From: Trichoplax sp. H2
Lineage: Eukaryota > Placozoa > Uniplacotomia > Trichoplacea
NCBI GenBank assembly: GCA_003344405.1
Contig: NOWV01000022.1
Location: 620,001-684,000 of the forward strand
Length of the DNA: 64,000 nucleotides
Direction: 5' to 3'
Below the pieces are notes generated by a model. It was not told where the DNA came from and did no database searches. It worked only from the letters and a program-made list of their open reading frames with translations. Within the stretch, counting starts at the first letter, position 1. Each line of letters opens with the position of its first letter. The position numbers were made by a program, and so were the translations under genes. Below are positions 25,452-39,300 of the stretch, piece by piece.

Positions 25452-27533
25452 TTATAATTCAAAGTAACAATGAGTCTCAGTTGGAAATCGAATGTTGCTA
25501 TTTATTCGCCTCCAGATAGTCAAGTTATCTTTATGTCCAGGCCAATTCGGTAAATTGACTCTTTTGATACATCGAAATGATTTTAAAAGTTCTAATTGGA
25601 ACTTGCAGGACGTTGATTGACCCCAAGGATTGAAAGAAAGCGTCTCACCAAATAATTCGCCAATATGGATTATACAATCACCTTTATAATGAGATAAACA
25701 ATCCACAGAGAAACTGGACTCGTCTAGAATAATTACATATATGATGAGAACGCTATAAAGTCATTTATTAATTTATAAACTGTTTCTATTATGCAACAAG
25801 TACAGCAGTGGTCGACGTAAGTATTTACAACTCCAGTAAAAAATGAAGGCCATTAGCAAACTACGCAGAGCATAGCTAAGAAATTCAAATTAACAAGACT
25901 AATGCAATATTTATATACGATAATGAAAGCTTACCGGTGTCGTCAGGCCAAGCCAGCATAAGTGCATAATCGCTATATTGGGATAATAATTCACTAGATC
26001 CAGTCTATGAATAAAAAATTTATTAAAATTGTAAAAAATCATTTGGATGTAATATTTCTCGTTGTCATCATGAAATATATTTTATCGCCATAGCCTTCTT
26101 TGTTATAATAGTATTGAAAAGTTTGAGGCTTTGAAATCTGTAAGCTAGAGAACTTAAATCCAGACTAGATCTATGTTAATAGTACATAGTATATGACGCT
26201 GACGTTTACGTCATAGCTGCGTAAACTAAGTAATTCGTGTTCTGAAAAAATACATCATGTCACCATAGCATAAAAGTCATTTACAACTTGTGATTACTAA
26301 CAAAATATGCCATTTTAATTTAATTTAAATGTACCTGCAAAATCTTGCCTTAACTAAATAGAGGCTAAAACATAATATGAATGTAAACTTTAAAAGGCCT
26401 AAGTTACCTGAATAGTGATATAGTGCATCTCCTTTGGATAAACACCATTAGCATCAAAAGCTATAATCTCAACACCACGCGATGCTAGAAGAAATTCCCA
26501 ATAACCGCAACCCTGTTGAGCATAAATATTATATAAAATTGATATTACATTCTTTCATGAATTTAGCCTGCATTTCTTTACAATTAAGAAGAGATTAACG
26601 TTTACACATTAAGTTATTAATAATTATACTGTACATCTAAAGGGTAATCAAGAACTACAGTATTACTAATAATATTTTACTTAACAGAACACTGTCTGAA
26701 CTACGTACAGCTCCTGCTGATACAATCTTTCGACGTAAAGAACAAAGGGTATTGATTGCCTCTAGCGTCGGTACCGAAAATGCAAATAAAATTTGCAAAG
26801 TTTGACACGAAGTTTTATCATCAGGATTCCTGCGAGAATAAATATGTTAAATGATAAAGTTGAACCAAATTAAGTTAGGCAGATACAAAGTCAGATTACA
26901 AGCAAGTTAATCACAGTTCTGTCATCTACAGCATATATTATCTTGATAGATACAATAGACCAAATGATTGGATTTTAACAGGGTAGCTATCGTTTTTCTG
27001 GATATTAAAAGATATCCGTTTAGTACGTTTATGGTGTAATAGTAGCCTGCATCATCATTTTACAGAAATAGTAGGAATTTAGTTTACTCTCGACTGTCAA
27101 GGTTGAGCAATGGGAGAAATGTACGATTTGTTTACAATTTGGAGGAAGTATTCAATTGAGTATAGATACTGATGTAAAGGTTCACGTTCTCGATTACAAT
27201 TGTGCCACTAAATAGGCTATTCGCAGGCAAACACCTAGTACTGTATTTTATTAGCTATGATATTGTGCCTAAGCCAAGAGGCAGCCATATCGAATAACGC
27301 TGGATGCTAGTGATGCAAAGAAGGAAAATACAAATCTATGCTGGAAATTACCTAATCCAATGCGTTAACTCCTTCTTTCGTTGTTGATCGTAGGTTGGAT
27401 CGCAAAATCGGACTAAATCGGGAGGTGCAGCAGCCATTTTCCATTGATAAACAGTGTAGTAAAAAGGATGGCTATTTTCATCTTCAGATCCAACCCGGCG
27501 TAATTCAATACTATGAAATATCGGGGAAGCCAT
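25452..27533 (-). CDS. SAM-dependent methyltransferase-like protein
   Basis: Five exons (5' to 3'): 27533-27352, 26829-26709, 26512-26408, 26004-25935, 25723-25452; all junctions are GT-AG and in phase, giving 249 aa from ATG to stop. Residues 100-106 read GAGCGYW, the glycine-rich loop of class I methyltransferases, followed by an acidic end of beta-2 (EIIAFDAN, about 115-122). Further on come LMLAWPDD and GDCIIHIGELFGE, the PPWGxSTSxxFQ-like stretch (NPWGQSTSCKFQLEL) and PNWPG...LTIWRR. From memory this arrangement recurs in uncharacterised proteins of algae, fungi, protists and bacteria (xMLxWPP and hIGEh motifs), but I know no named member or substrate. Soluble; no signal peptide or membrane helix. 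It lies divergent to the dehydratase, sharing a 1.4-kb promoter interval. Catalysis is inferred only from the SAM loop. Confidence 0.82.
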
Positions 27534-28948
27534 AACCCATAAAAAGTTTAAACGTCTTTTCTTTCTACCCGATGAGATACTACCACTACCGCGTTATTCA
27601 AGCTTAATTAATTGATAATGCTCCTGAGTTGAGGCATCCAATGCAGCAATAGTATAATCTCCATAAGAATTTTCACCTCCAAAAAGTCAACATACCCTTT
27701 GCCTATTGGAAAACCATTGGCAATAAATCGATAATGTTGTAACCATTCTGCCAGCTAGGATTAAAATACTGCAATTTATAGCATTGAAGTCGAAGGGGAT
27801 TTTTGTCCTTACTTTCACGACTTTAATCTCCGATATACTTCCATAATTTTGGTAATTTGAATGATCGCAGTCTATGCGATCGCAATTGCCATAGCAATAT
27901 AGAGCAGATCTGTACCGGTCCAACTGGTACTCAACCAGTGACAGTAATAGCCTGAAGTAGAGCTTACTAACTCAGACGTCAGCGATAATTGCATACTAAA
28001 TATATAGACAGTCGGCAAAATTGGTTATGGTATAGACGTTTTAAAAAGGTGGCCAACCAGGCGGTCGATCGTGTTACTCCACTACTGTAGCTCAAACATC
28101 AGTGACAATTTCATACTAACATATATCACTAGAATTGGTAGCATTACCTACTCCGCCTTACATAGTTTAAGCTAGGAATTAACTCAAAATTTCCTCTCAC
28201 TTACCTATAATTCCTTGTTTTCCCTGTTACTAGCGAAAAGTAGAAATTTTCTTGGACGTTTAGTTTGAGCATAGATCCCTTTTATAGCATTTTTTGCAGG
28301 ATGCACGCACGAGCTCATGCATCGGTGCCAATTTCATACTCAAGTTTATATTTGAATCGGCAGCTAATGTGCCTACAGGGCGTCTCAGAACATTACTGTT
28401 TGCGATATTAAAATCTCCAGAACATGATCTTACTGCATGCAAAATTTGGAAATAAAGTTGGGACGCATCTTTCATACAGAACTAAATAAGATGTGTCCAG
28501 ACTTTCCGGACACCCTACCCTGTCCTTGCAAACAGCCGAAAGTTCTGCTGGTCCAAGGGTGTGGGGTCAACTCCCCCTGCCCCTCCTCTCTACAGTCCCA
28601 AGCTACAGTAGTAAGTACTGTACTTTACTATGCTGTACTGTACTGTAGCTTGAAGCCGTGAACTATAATATTGCTCGCATCATCTCTAGGTAACCACATC
28701 GGACAGCAAGAGCTTCAATTTGCAGGCCAGCCACCAATGCTATATCTAAAAAAAATAAACTAACGGAAACCTTCAACGATCATTCGAGTATTTTGACTTA
28801 TTAAATCTCGATATCTTAAAGATCAACAACGATTTGAAAACGGTATACATAAATTCTACTCCAATTAGTTTTAAGTAAGAAATGAATTTCAAATCGTATT
28901 TCAATAATAATGATGAATAACATTGCTTAATGTCAGTCTAGATCAACC
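27534..28948. other. Divergent promoter interval, methyltransferase/dehydratase
   Basis: No exon supported. It separates two start codons pointing outward, so both promoters should be here. It contains a GTACTG-rich hairpin at 28601-28650. The plus-strand open frame 28437-28661 crosses that repeat and has no recognisable protein features. Confidence 0.55.
28601..28650. repeat. Hairpin of GTACTG/CAGTA units
   Basis: A perfect 10-base inverted repeat, AGCTACAGTA at 28601-28610 and TACTGTAGCT at 28641-28650, encloses further TACTGTACT words. It lies about 300 bases upstream of the dehydratase start codon. Confidence 0.75.
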
Positions 28949-31762
28949 ATGTCTCAAGATAAATTGCATATCCAAACGCCTTTAATTGAAAGCTATCCTT
29001 TGTCAAAGCTATTGAAATGCCCAGTCTATCTCAAGATGGAAAATTTACAACCTTCAGCATCTTTTAAAATTCGTGGTATTGGCAATATATGCCAGAAAGT
29101 AAGTTGATGTCAACTTGTCTTCTTGTCAATCGACTCTTTTTGTTTATCTAAGCTTTTTTCATCAAAATCCATTGATTAATTATCAAGATAATTGCTGACG
29201 ATAGTATAAACAAGTTATCACCATTTAATGTAGGTACAGTAGGTTGCTTAGTTAGATATTTTCATCAAAATCCAAATAATATTAATTAATTATATATCCA
29301 TACGATAGCGAACAGTAGCATAGATAAATTGCCATCATTCTGGGCAGTACTGTAGTTTAAGTAAGACAGACATTCTTTGTCTTTCTTGATAAAATTGCGC
29401 AGCAATTCATTTTAGCTGATATTATATACATATAAATGAACCTGTATGACTGGATTACTAATAATAATGTTGAAATAATAGATTACCAGGAAACTCCAAT
29501 AGCTTAGTAAACCTTGTATAATGGCTACGTAGAATCTTGCAATGTAATCAAAAATATCATTTAGGTTGTTTATCGACAACTTTTAGTTTTAATGCTAGAG
29601 TACAATATTTATATATAACTCTGAACTGACTGAACAATTGACACACTAAGCTTAAACAAATAAAATACGTTTAGCTGTTATAATGGCAGAATGTCATCTT
29701 TATACTACATAAACATCTGATTTGAATTCATGTTGCTGATCTTGAAACCAAATCCTTATTCTACCATTATTATAGGCTATAAAGAATGGATGCACACATA
29801 TTATTGGATCTTCAGGTAAATGACACAGCTCTTACTTTATTTTATAATACCCGTATTGTATTGGAAAAGTTTACTCGCGATGGCGATGTTATTACGGATT
29901 GTACGTGATCAACTTCTGTAAATCGAATCGAATTTCTTAAAGTGAGATACTCTATCATATCTTCATTCACAGTCGATGCAATAAGACTTATCTTCCATAA
30001 TTAAATATAATGTATTACCAAATATCAATATGAACTGTAATGACTATCAATAAAATCATTCAGATAGCAACAGTTCGAATAAAAAGTTGAAGTGAAGCTC
30101 AACTCTAAAGGATAATTAAAGGCAAACTATAACTTCTCTGTTATGAAAGCAGTAATCAAAAAATAAAATTGAAAATATTGCTGTATGCTTAAAAATTGTA
30201 CATAAAATTACAATTATATCTTCTTGTTATAAATGTCATATTAGGCGGTAATGCCGGATTAGCTATGGCTTACGCTACACACAAGTTAGCAGTTAAGTGT
30301 ACCATCGTGGTTCCTTGTCCTACACCCCAACACTTAAAGGACACCATTGTTGAACTAGGTGCAAACCTGGTTGTCAAAGGCCAGGTAAAATTAGTATCAA
30401 ATGACATTATATTAATATTACTAATAAATTTTGCTGTACAATGTGCTATATTCTAATTTCAATATTTTTAAGTTAAGCAAAGAAAGGCAATAAGATAATT
30501 AACTGTTTTTCTCATTTATAACATACTAAATTGCGTCTCAACTAGGAAATATAAATAAAGTTAACATGTTATCGCCAAAAATTACCACCTTATGAATTTA
30601 AGAAACTTTAAATATTTGAAAAAATAAATCCTATTTAAATATCTTTAGATATGGAATGATGCTGAAGCTGCTGCAAAAGAAATCGCCAAAGAAACAGGTT
30701 ACACAATAGTGAACAATCAATTCCAAATGGAAAATAAAAATTCCCTAAACGAGATTTGAAAGATTTTGAAATTGCTGCTTTTTATATTTTAGGTGGCTGG
30801 TACTTACCCCCATTTGATCATCCTGACGTTTGGTACGTGTTGGTACACGGTGTTAAGTATACAAAGAGTTTATCTAAGATCACATTTTTGTATTACAGGG
30901 AAGGTAACTCATCAATCATGGATGAAATCCAATCACAGATTCCAGAAAAGCCAGGCGCATTAATAGTAGCTGTCGGAGGGGCTGGATTATTGTTAGGGAT
31001 TTTGCAAGGCATGCACCGTTTTGGCTGGTCTGATGTACCGATCATTACTGCTGAAACTGAAGGCACTAGGAGCTTTGCGGAAACCTTCAAGGCTGGAGAA
31101 TTGGTTACGTTGCCAACAATTACAGGGTAAAATTTAAGCTCTATGTATATTGCTATCATATCTTTAGTCGTTTATGGTCTCTTTTATATCACGATATATT
31201 TATATATTATATAGTATACTCTAATAGCTTATAGCAATAAGATTTAAATCAAAATCTTCAATTATAGAATTGCAAAGTGTCTTGGTGCTCGTGCCGTTGC
31301 TTCCGAATGCGTTAAATGGCTTAAAATTCACACTTTTCATCCAGTTTTGGTAGAAGATCGAGAAGCTGTAAATGCCTGCTCACGATTCGCAGGTATCTTT
31401 TCTATTTATAAATATTTTTATAGTATCATAACGTAATAAATGCACTTTGATAACAAGTATGATTTATCTATCGAAGTGGTATCTGTACAAGTTTAATAGA
31501 TTTGAAATGTCCGACAACAGTAACTCCATTGTTATACTTGTTACTGTATCCTCATACTTTATATTCATTAATAGATGATCACAGGACATTAGTACAACCT
31601 GCATGTGGAGCCGGTTTAGCGGTCGCTTACAGTGGGAAATTAGAGGAATTGCGACAGAATGGACATATAAAGACGGACAAGCCGATTGTTATCATAGTTT
31701 GTGGCGGTTATAGCGTAACACATGAACTAATGCAAGGCTGGAAAAAAGAATTTAATCTATAA
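28949..31762 (+). CDS. SDS: L-serine/L-threonine dehydratase (PLP)
   Basis: Cytosolic PLP enzyme that deaminates L-serine to pyruvate and L-threonine to 2-oxobutyrate. Eight exons: 28949-29098, 29776-29815, 30245-30384, 30649-30697, 30793-30832, 30899-31126, 31268-31392, 31575-31762; all GT-AG and in phase, 319 aa against about 328 for mammalian SDS. Lys40 in SASFKIRG is the Schiff-base lysine. SSGGNAGLA contacts the substrate carboxylate; the Gly before Gly-Asn matches mammalian SDSL (SSGGNAG) rather than SDS (SSAGNAG). VGGAGLL is the phosphate-binding loop. EPACG is replaced by QPACG, and VCGG near the end binds the PLP ring nitrogen side. Start ATG gives MSQDKLHIQTPLI, matching the family N-terminus. 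Exons 4 and 5 are only 49 and 40 bases. Bacterial-type threonine deaminase regulatory domains are absent. Confidence 0.94.
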
Positions 31763-31768
31763 AATAAA
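31763..31768 (+). terminator. Candidate poly(A) signal of the dehydratase
   Basis: AATAAA begins immediately after the stop codon. If used, the 3' UTR would be very short; AT-rich background makes this uncertain. Confidence 0.35.
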
Positions 31769-33342
31769 AAGAGAATCGTTAGTTAAACTAAAAATTGGTT
31801 CACTGTAGACTTACCGTTTGCTCTTACATTTGTAAAAGTCTAGTGATCTTAATAGTGTCATCAGTATATACTGATTGTATAAGCAAGTTGCCTACTCTGA
31901 CTAATGGATGTATGGGATTATCATCACGGCAATTGTTGCGTATTTATTTACTGGACTATCTGCCGATGTTAATCTGCCGTTTAAAGAAGTTATTTATTTA
32001 CAATTAAATAAACTGCGGATAACTTTCCGTATCATATCTATACCACTTCCCTTATTACTGGATCTATCAAATAATAAATAAACTAATACTTGATTAGCAC
32101 TACTTGGGAATATAAACGGATAAATATTCGTTCTTTTATCTAAGATGGCTATTAATACTCCACGTCACTAAGACTAAAAAAAGAAATGAAATCAGTGATG
32201 TACATACGTTTACTAATCTAAATCTAGCACACGACTATAATGTAATCTACACGTACAGTAGTTTCTCGATTTCTAAAATATACCTAGAACCGTATACTAC
32301 CCTAGACAGTCAGAATTATAACTCCTTCAGCAACATCGCTACAGTTTATTGTGTTAAAATGAATACTTATAAAAACCATCTTAGCAGGAAATCTAAAATA
32401 ATAATACAGTATTACCTGGACAAATCTAATGATAATCTTGATATACAGTAATCCGTTTATAATACTTATATCGGAGAAAATGAACTGTGTTTCATACATT
32501 ACAATATTTAATTTTTCTAGTCTGTATATGCAACCAGTACAGTATACAATTATCTATACAGTGCATGTACATGTACTGTAAATACCACTTAATATCATTA
32601 CGTTTATATTAGCAATTTTAACTCTTTGCCCAAAGTTTAACTATAGTATGTTCAATTTTGCTACGACCAAGAAATCTTCAGTCTCATAATATAGTATTTA
32701 ACTTTTCTAGCTAAGTAGTTATAATATGCAATATTGAAGGGACGTTTTTTAAGCGAGGTCGAAAGCCTAATAATTGTAATTACTTTGAATAGTTTGCAAG
32801 ATAAAGAAAAAATATTAACATGTGTACTGTGTTGATACTTATGTAGGTAGGTTCAGACGCACAGCCAGTATACTCTTACTAATTGCAATCATTTATTACA
32901 AATGAAGTAATTCCTGCAATAGTTAAGAATTAAACGGACCAGCTTTTGTCATTGAAAAATACAATTTAAAAGGATATGGTCAGTTGACACTTTACCAAGT
33001 TTAGGTGGGTTTATCAATTAAGTTAATTTTAAACCGCACGAAATTTAAGAGTGACGCATAATTGAAAACAAAAAAGCATAATATTTGTCCTGACCAGAGA
33101 AAAGCATATTCACCTGCCAGCAAGTTTTGAGAATAAATCCATTGAAAATAATGTTTTCTCTAATGGTAATACAGCGGTAAAGGCAATGTACCGTAACTTG
33201 TATACGGTAATCAGAATGTTAAATTATAATTACACATGCTCACATATAATAACTCCTTGATATTAAAATGATTTCGTTTTAAATTAACTTTCAAAAGCTA
33301 TATATATATATACACATAGATGACGGATTCCTCTCATTAAAT
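31763..33342. other. Convergent intergenic region, dehydratase/OSBP
   Basis: No exon supported. It contains a loose cluster of TACAGTA/GTACATGTAC words at about 32521-32582. Otherwise it is AT-rich 3'-flank sequence for both genes. Confidence 0.5.
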
Positions 33343-36300
33343 TCAAAATATATCAGGGGATGATGAAAAGTCTTGAACATCACGACTTTCCCAATAGTTA
33401 CCGCGGTATACATGAACATCTCGATTGCAAAATTCATCAAATACTTTCTTAAACCATATCGGCTCAAAAGGTTTCGGCGGTAAATTCCCGCTTTCTTTCG
33501 CAGATGTAACCATAGCTTCATATTTATGACGTTTTCCACGTTGTTTTTCCTCTAAACGAAGTTTTTCACTATTAGCGCCATCAAAATCACCCTTCTCCAT
33601 GCAGCGTTGGTCAGGTCTTAGCCTAGAATCGGTAGGAGCAATGCCATCTACAGGTGCATTTAGTGAGCAGGTTAAAGGTGCAAACCCGTACATATTTTCT
33701 CTTCCTGGCCTATTACGTATAAAACAGATATATAAGTAATTCACCAAACTTCTAGCAGAAAGTGATAAAATCAATACTCACGGTAAGGAATTCTTTTGCC
33801 AAGATAGCGTAGATTGCGTAGTTGGAGGTGGTTTACCAGATTTCACAGCATTATAATACTCTTCTAATGGGATTGGATCAATAACTTTTGCATATTCTAT
33901 TTTATTATCCCAGGTGCCATTAATGACGTACCGTACTAATCGCTTAGCGTCAACAACTTGGCCGGATACCTAAGATACGTTACAGTGGACGCGTGATATA
34001 GTAAAGGTTAGCGTATCCTTCGTTGAAACAAAGTAATATACCGTAAATAACTATTCACAAATCTTATTAAAATATAGTATTACCTTCCGTGGAGTATCTC
34101 GGGCAAAGTAACTATAAGCCGAATATTTCAAATAACACTTGTCGCGATTACGATGATTAGTAATTTCCATTTCACCAGACTATAGAAGTTATCAGATAAA
34201 TTTAATTTAATTATAGATGAAACTTGCATTTTTGTTAAAAATTATAATGCTTAAAATACCCTACAATATTAATGAAGAATATTTCAATAAGTTGATTGGT
34301 ATAATGATTATACCTGATCAACCCAAAGTTTTCCAACAATTATATTGTGGATAGTGGTGGTAACTTTTCTCCATGTATAGTGGTTACCGCTTTTTGGAAA
34401 TACTAAATGTGCAATCCCTTGGGGAATGATTTGGATATATTTACCGCGAAATTTACTAGTCATACTAAAATCTTGCCATAAAACCCAATCTTTGTGTTCT
34501 ACATATTGTGCGGAAGCTGGTGGATGATGACTGACCTATACGATTAACCAGCATGTTAATTAGTGCTGCGAAGTACCCCTTGTAAACGATGTGTAAATCA
34601 TAATTATTACTGTACCTGCTCGCATAATGATCTCCAGCCAAGGTCAGATCTCCGATCGTATTCAAATGTTTCCCCAAGTAACGGATTAAAAGGCTTTGAA
34701 ATTCTATAAGTAGTATTGGCGTAAGAAGACACTGTGAACGCTGCTACATAAGCTAACTGTTCACAAGGATCATCACACGCAGCAGCTCGATCGAGTATTT
34801 CAGAATATTCTAGATCTTCTGTCAGCCGTTGTAGGAAAGATAGCGGCTCATTAAAATTAACCTAAAAGATAATCATTTACAAAACTCTTACACCATTGTC
34901 TAACAAACCATTCTCTAAATGATAAGAATGTAAATATTTAAAAATGCTCTCATTTACTGGCAAGGGGATTTTCGTCAACTCTTTGCCAATACAATTTTTT
35001 AAAATACTCCATAAATTTAGGCGAATATTAGGTTTCTCAGGAATACGATCACGAAGTAGTACATCAATTCTTTTTCCGTTAAAGAAATTCTTATATAATA
35101 TAAAATTTCAAGAAAAAATTAATTTCAATGATTTAAAATCATAAATAAGCTATCAAAATAAACAGTCACCTTTGCAGGGCCTTCCAATAACATTCGTATC
35201 TCAGGGCTACTACATGCTGGAACAAGTGGCAAATTAGCTTCAGCTCCATCACATTCTTCTTCTGTTTCCGTGTTAATATTAGCGGATGGTTGACTGCTTG
35301 TTGAAGATACGCTAACTGAAGGTTTTATCAGCGGTGTATTAGCAGGAACATCAACGGTAACATCCGTAGCATCATAAAACTCATTATCACTTTCGTCGTC
35401 GGATGTATTCATAGCAAGATCTTGTGATAATTTTCTTCCTATAAAATATAGACAACAGAAGGGTTAACATATTTCGATTTCGTTCTTAAAGTTAGCAACA
35501 AAGATAAAAGCAGCTTTGATCGTTCTCATAACCATGTCCTTTTATACTGCTCGATCTGGAGATTTTATTTTGAGCTCGTAAACGAATTTCTAAATGATTC
35601 ATTTGTTTAGCTAGTGTCTCTAAAGATTCTTCTAAAGTTGCACGCTTTTGTCGCTCGAAATCAATAGCCTGTTGCCATCTCCTTTCTTGACTTTGTGCTA
35701 ACGAGAGATACTCTTCGCAAGCCTACTCAAAAAATTATTAACTATGTCGTTATGAAATTAACTAAATGTCTTTACATAATTCTAAATAAGTAATTCTGTA
35801 TTTCTAGATACATACAGATTCGCATTTAAGAAGCTTAGCTGAGCATAAAAACACAATATTCATATACCTTGGCTAAATCCACAGCGGTAATTTTAAACAT
35901 CGATGCTTTATCACTAATGGTGATTAGAGCATTATCGTTTTCTGTTCCATCTACCAGTATTTCACTTATACTCCTTTGAAATGAGGATAAATGGCTAACT
36001 ACTAATTCATGTCGTGTTTGAAGTTCTTTCATTTTATTTCCAAGTGATCTAACATAAGGTGCAATTTCTATCTTGCCAACATCTTCCTCATCACCTAGTG
36101 AAAAGTAAGATTAAAAATTTTAGATCATTTCAAGATAACGGAATAAAGTTTTGATCTTGAGCTTGATCAAATAGAGAAAAAAATAACCACTGTATTAGGC
36201 ATGACCTACAGAAGTCTGCCAATGCAACTTAGCATCAAAGAATTGAAATACCTAAGAAAAGATTTGAACTATTGCTACACGTACGCTTAAATACTAATTA

Positions 36301-39300
36301 AGTATACATTAATATAGCGTCAAATACATACGCGTATATATATATTAAAAATACAGTGTAAGTAATATGTGTATATTACCAAAGCTTTGATAAGAGTAAA
36401 AATGACAACAATAACAGGGTACTTGATATAATTGTGATTCAATAAGGCATGAAACGCAAATATATCAAATGACGAAGAGTAATTATGTAATATAAGTTTA
36501 ATAAAAGTGATTAAGTAAAAGTTATTGCGCTGATTTTGTATCCTACCAATTGCACCAATAATAAATAAGCGTCAATTTCATTGCTAATATACCACTTAGT
36601 TAGAATTTTTATACATACAATAAATACAAAATAGTACAGTAATACGAGTATATTAAAAAAATATTTGTGTTGAAATAACCATATAGATGCTGTATGCATA
36701 AAACCGTAAATTCAAAAGGATTGTAAGAAGGTCGAATAAAATTTCGATGGATAAATATCTGTACCATTATTTGTGTAATAATAGACATGATAATATCGCC
36801 AAAAATGATGTTGGGGATATTACTTTCTAGTCTTATCGAATCACCGTTCATTTAGTAATAATTTCGGTACAAATTTCTGATCATAATTATTTATATTAAA
36901 AGAGATGTGATCTAATACAGATAAATGGATTTACCTATGATGAGCGTTGTACAGTATCTATTGGTAATTAAAACAGTACATTGTTCATCATGATGAATAG
37001 CACTAAACTTCGATATTATCTACGGAATAGCTTAATCTACGAATGCTATTTTCGAAAGCGTAAAGACCCAATTATTAGTTGTTATTATTGTATTATAAGA
37101 GAAACGAAGGCTTGACATAGTATTGCTGACATAATATCAAATATACTTGACCTTGCATTATTAAAAAAATCAGGTGAATTCACTCAATTTGTATCTGCTA
37201 ATCTATTCCTAAATGATATTATCTATCGGAGGAATACATCCAGTTGGAACTATATGCGAGGCAAAAATTGCCATGAATAGCAACATCTCATGCGTAGGAG
37301 ATACGAACCGATAATAACCTGTTTGTACTAACATAGATTTAGATTTGAATATAGTGTAAATTGATTAACTGTGTAATATCTCCACTCCAATTTATCTCTT
37401 CGGCTGACAGATTATGTTTTAGTCCTACTGTATATTACAAAAGATACTTTAGGTATACATATTCTACAATTTGTGAAAATAAACTAAACCGACATCAAAC
37501 TTATTATCAAAAACTACAAATTGCCATGGTATGATACAGTATCTAGAGTTTTTGGCCATATTTCCAGAGATCGATCAGGCAAGATGTAGGAGTTATTGTC
37601 AAGAACTATGATTAAATTCTTGCACATTCTTTCAAGCATGACATTTAAAAAATTCATCACTATACACGTAATTAGTTCTATAACGTCGCTGCTATTGCAC
37701 TATAGGAACCTTTAACAACTTGGCAGAATTCATCTTCGTCGCTAAAATCGTCGACAGTGTGAACTGTATTAAACAAATGCAAAATAATAAAGTATGAAAT
37801 AATATATAATTACAAATACTCGCTGCTTTGCTAAATGGTGCTTACTGAATTTGACTATAACAAGGTGCAATGGAATCACAAACGATAAACAAATTGTGCA
37901 AGAAGGCGAAATGCGTGCACTTTCATTTATAATTGATAAGCGTAATCAATCCATTTTTTTACTCATATTGTAAGAATATTTGTCAACAATAGCCAACATA
38001 TGGCAATTTTAATTTGTATAAGACAAATTCACGAGTGCGTTGTATTAGTGACTACTCAATATAAAAACAAAAAAATCTTTTCTTTTAGCTTGAGTAGTCC
38101 TAACTCTATCTAATATACTGTATATGTGTGCTGGTAAAAGATGTATTATAATTAAGTTTTAAGACGTTCTTCCCTTACTTAAGATATAGACTGATAAGCG
38201 TTTTTCTTGATATATTTTTAGCAACTAATCTTATAGTGATATGTCAAGTAAACAGAATAAAGTTGCTGATACATTGATAATATCACTTTCAAAGCTATTT
38301 AACTATAATAAGTCTATAGGTCTAAAGATCAACTATTTTTACGGCCGCTATGAAGTAATATCACTCAAAATATAAATTACTAATAGTCTATTATAATTAG
38401 CCATAGATGAGAGTGTTTAACCTCGATATCGTTGTATCATAATAATTTAGAATAGTTATGTTAGGGCAAGATTATCACGATCACTTTGTATTAGAGTACG
38501 CCATAGCATTTTAGTAGTCCATCGTAGTAGGCATACAGTCAATTAAGTATCGTTATATCGTCGATAAATTTCATCATCGTTGATTATTGATACGCTAATT
38601 TACTTATTCATTCGAGAATATTGACGAGTGTTAAAAAGTTGGAGTTTTATAAACTAGCAGTAACTTATCGATACGTATAGTATACCTACATTAGATTACT
38701 TAACCGAATTGAATAATTTCAGTATCAACTATAAGCATATGCTAGATACGTACAGTATGTACGTAGGTGTCTAACCGTAAAATATTTATATACAATACAA
38801 GTAAGCTACGGTATAATTAAATTAAAATAATTATTTTAGTCTAAAGTAAGGTGTACACAACGGTCTTTCTTACCAGTACATGATGTACTACAGGCTAATT
38901 TAGTAAGGAGACGTATTTGTTGTATTCATATTCACGATTAATAAATTAAGATATAATTCCTACCCCGAATCGAGCTCTTTTTGATAATTTAATTAAAATT
39001 AATAGACGGCTGTTGTTGAAAATAACTGTATTTTGAAATCAGTTAAGGTTCAGGTGTACTTAAAAAGGTGCTATAAACTTGCAGCTGAGGAGAAAACACT
39101 TTACTGTACAGTAGTATATAATAATAAATAACTCGTAATTTCCTAACGTATAAGGAAGGCACTATTGTAAAAACATATTATCGAACTACTTAAGAAAACA
39201 CGAATAAGACTTTTTCTATTAGAATATTGCTATTTAATTACCTATATAGACACAATCGGATTCATTTGAATTTATTATAATTACAAATTATCAATGCAAC

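Noticed and set aside
36609-36851. 80-codon minus-strand open frame in the OSBP intron
   Set aside because: Low-complexity Ile/Tyr-rich translation, no domain, no splice partners.
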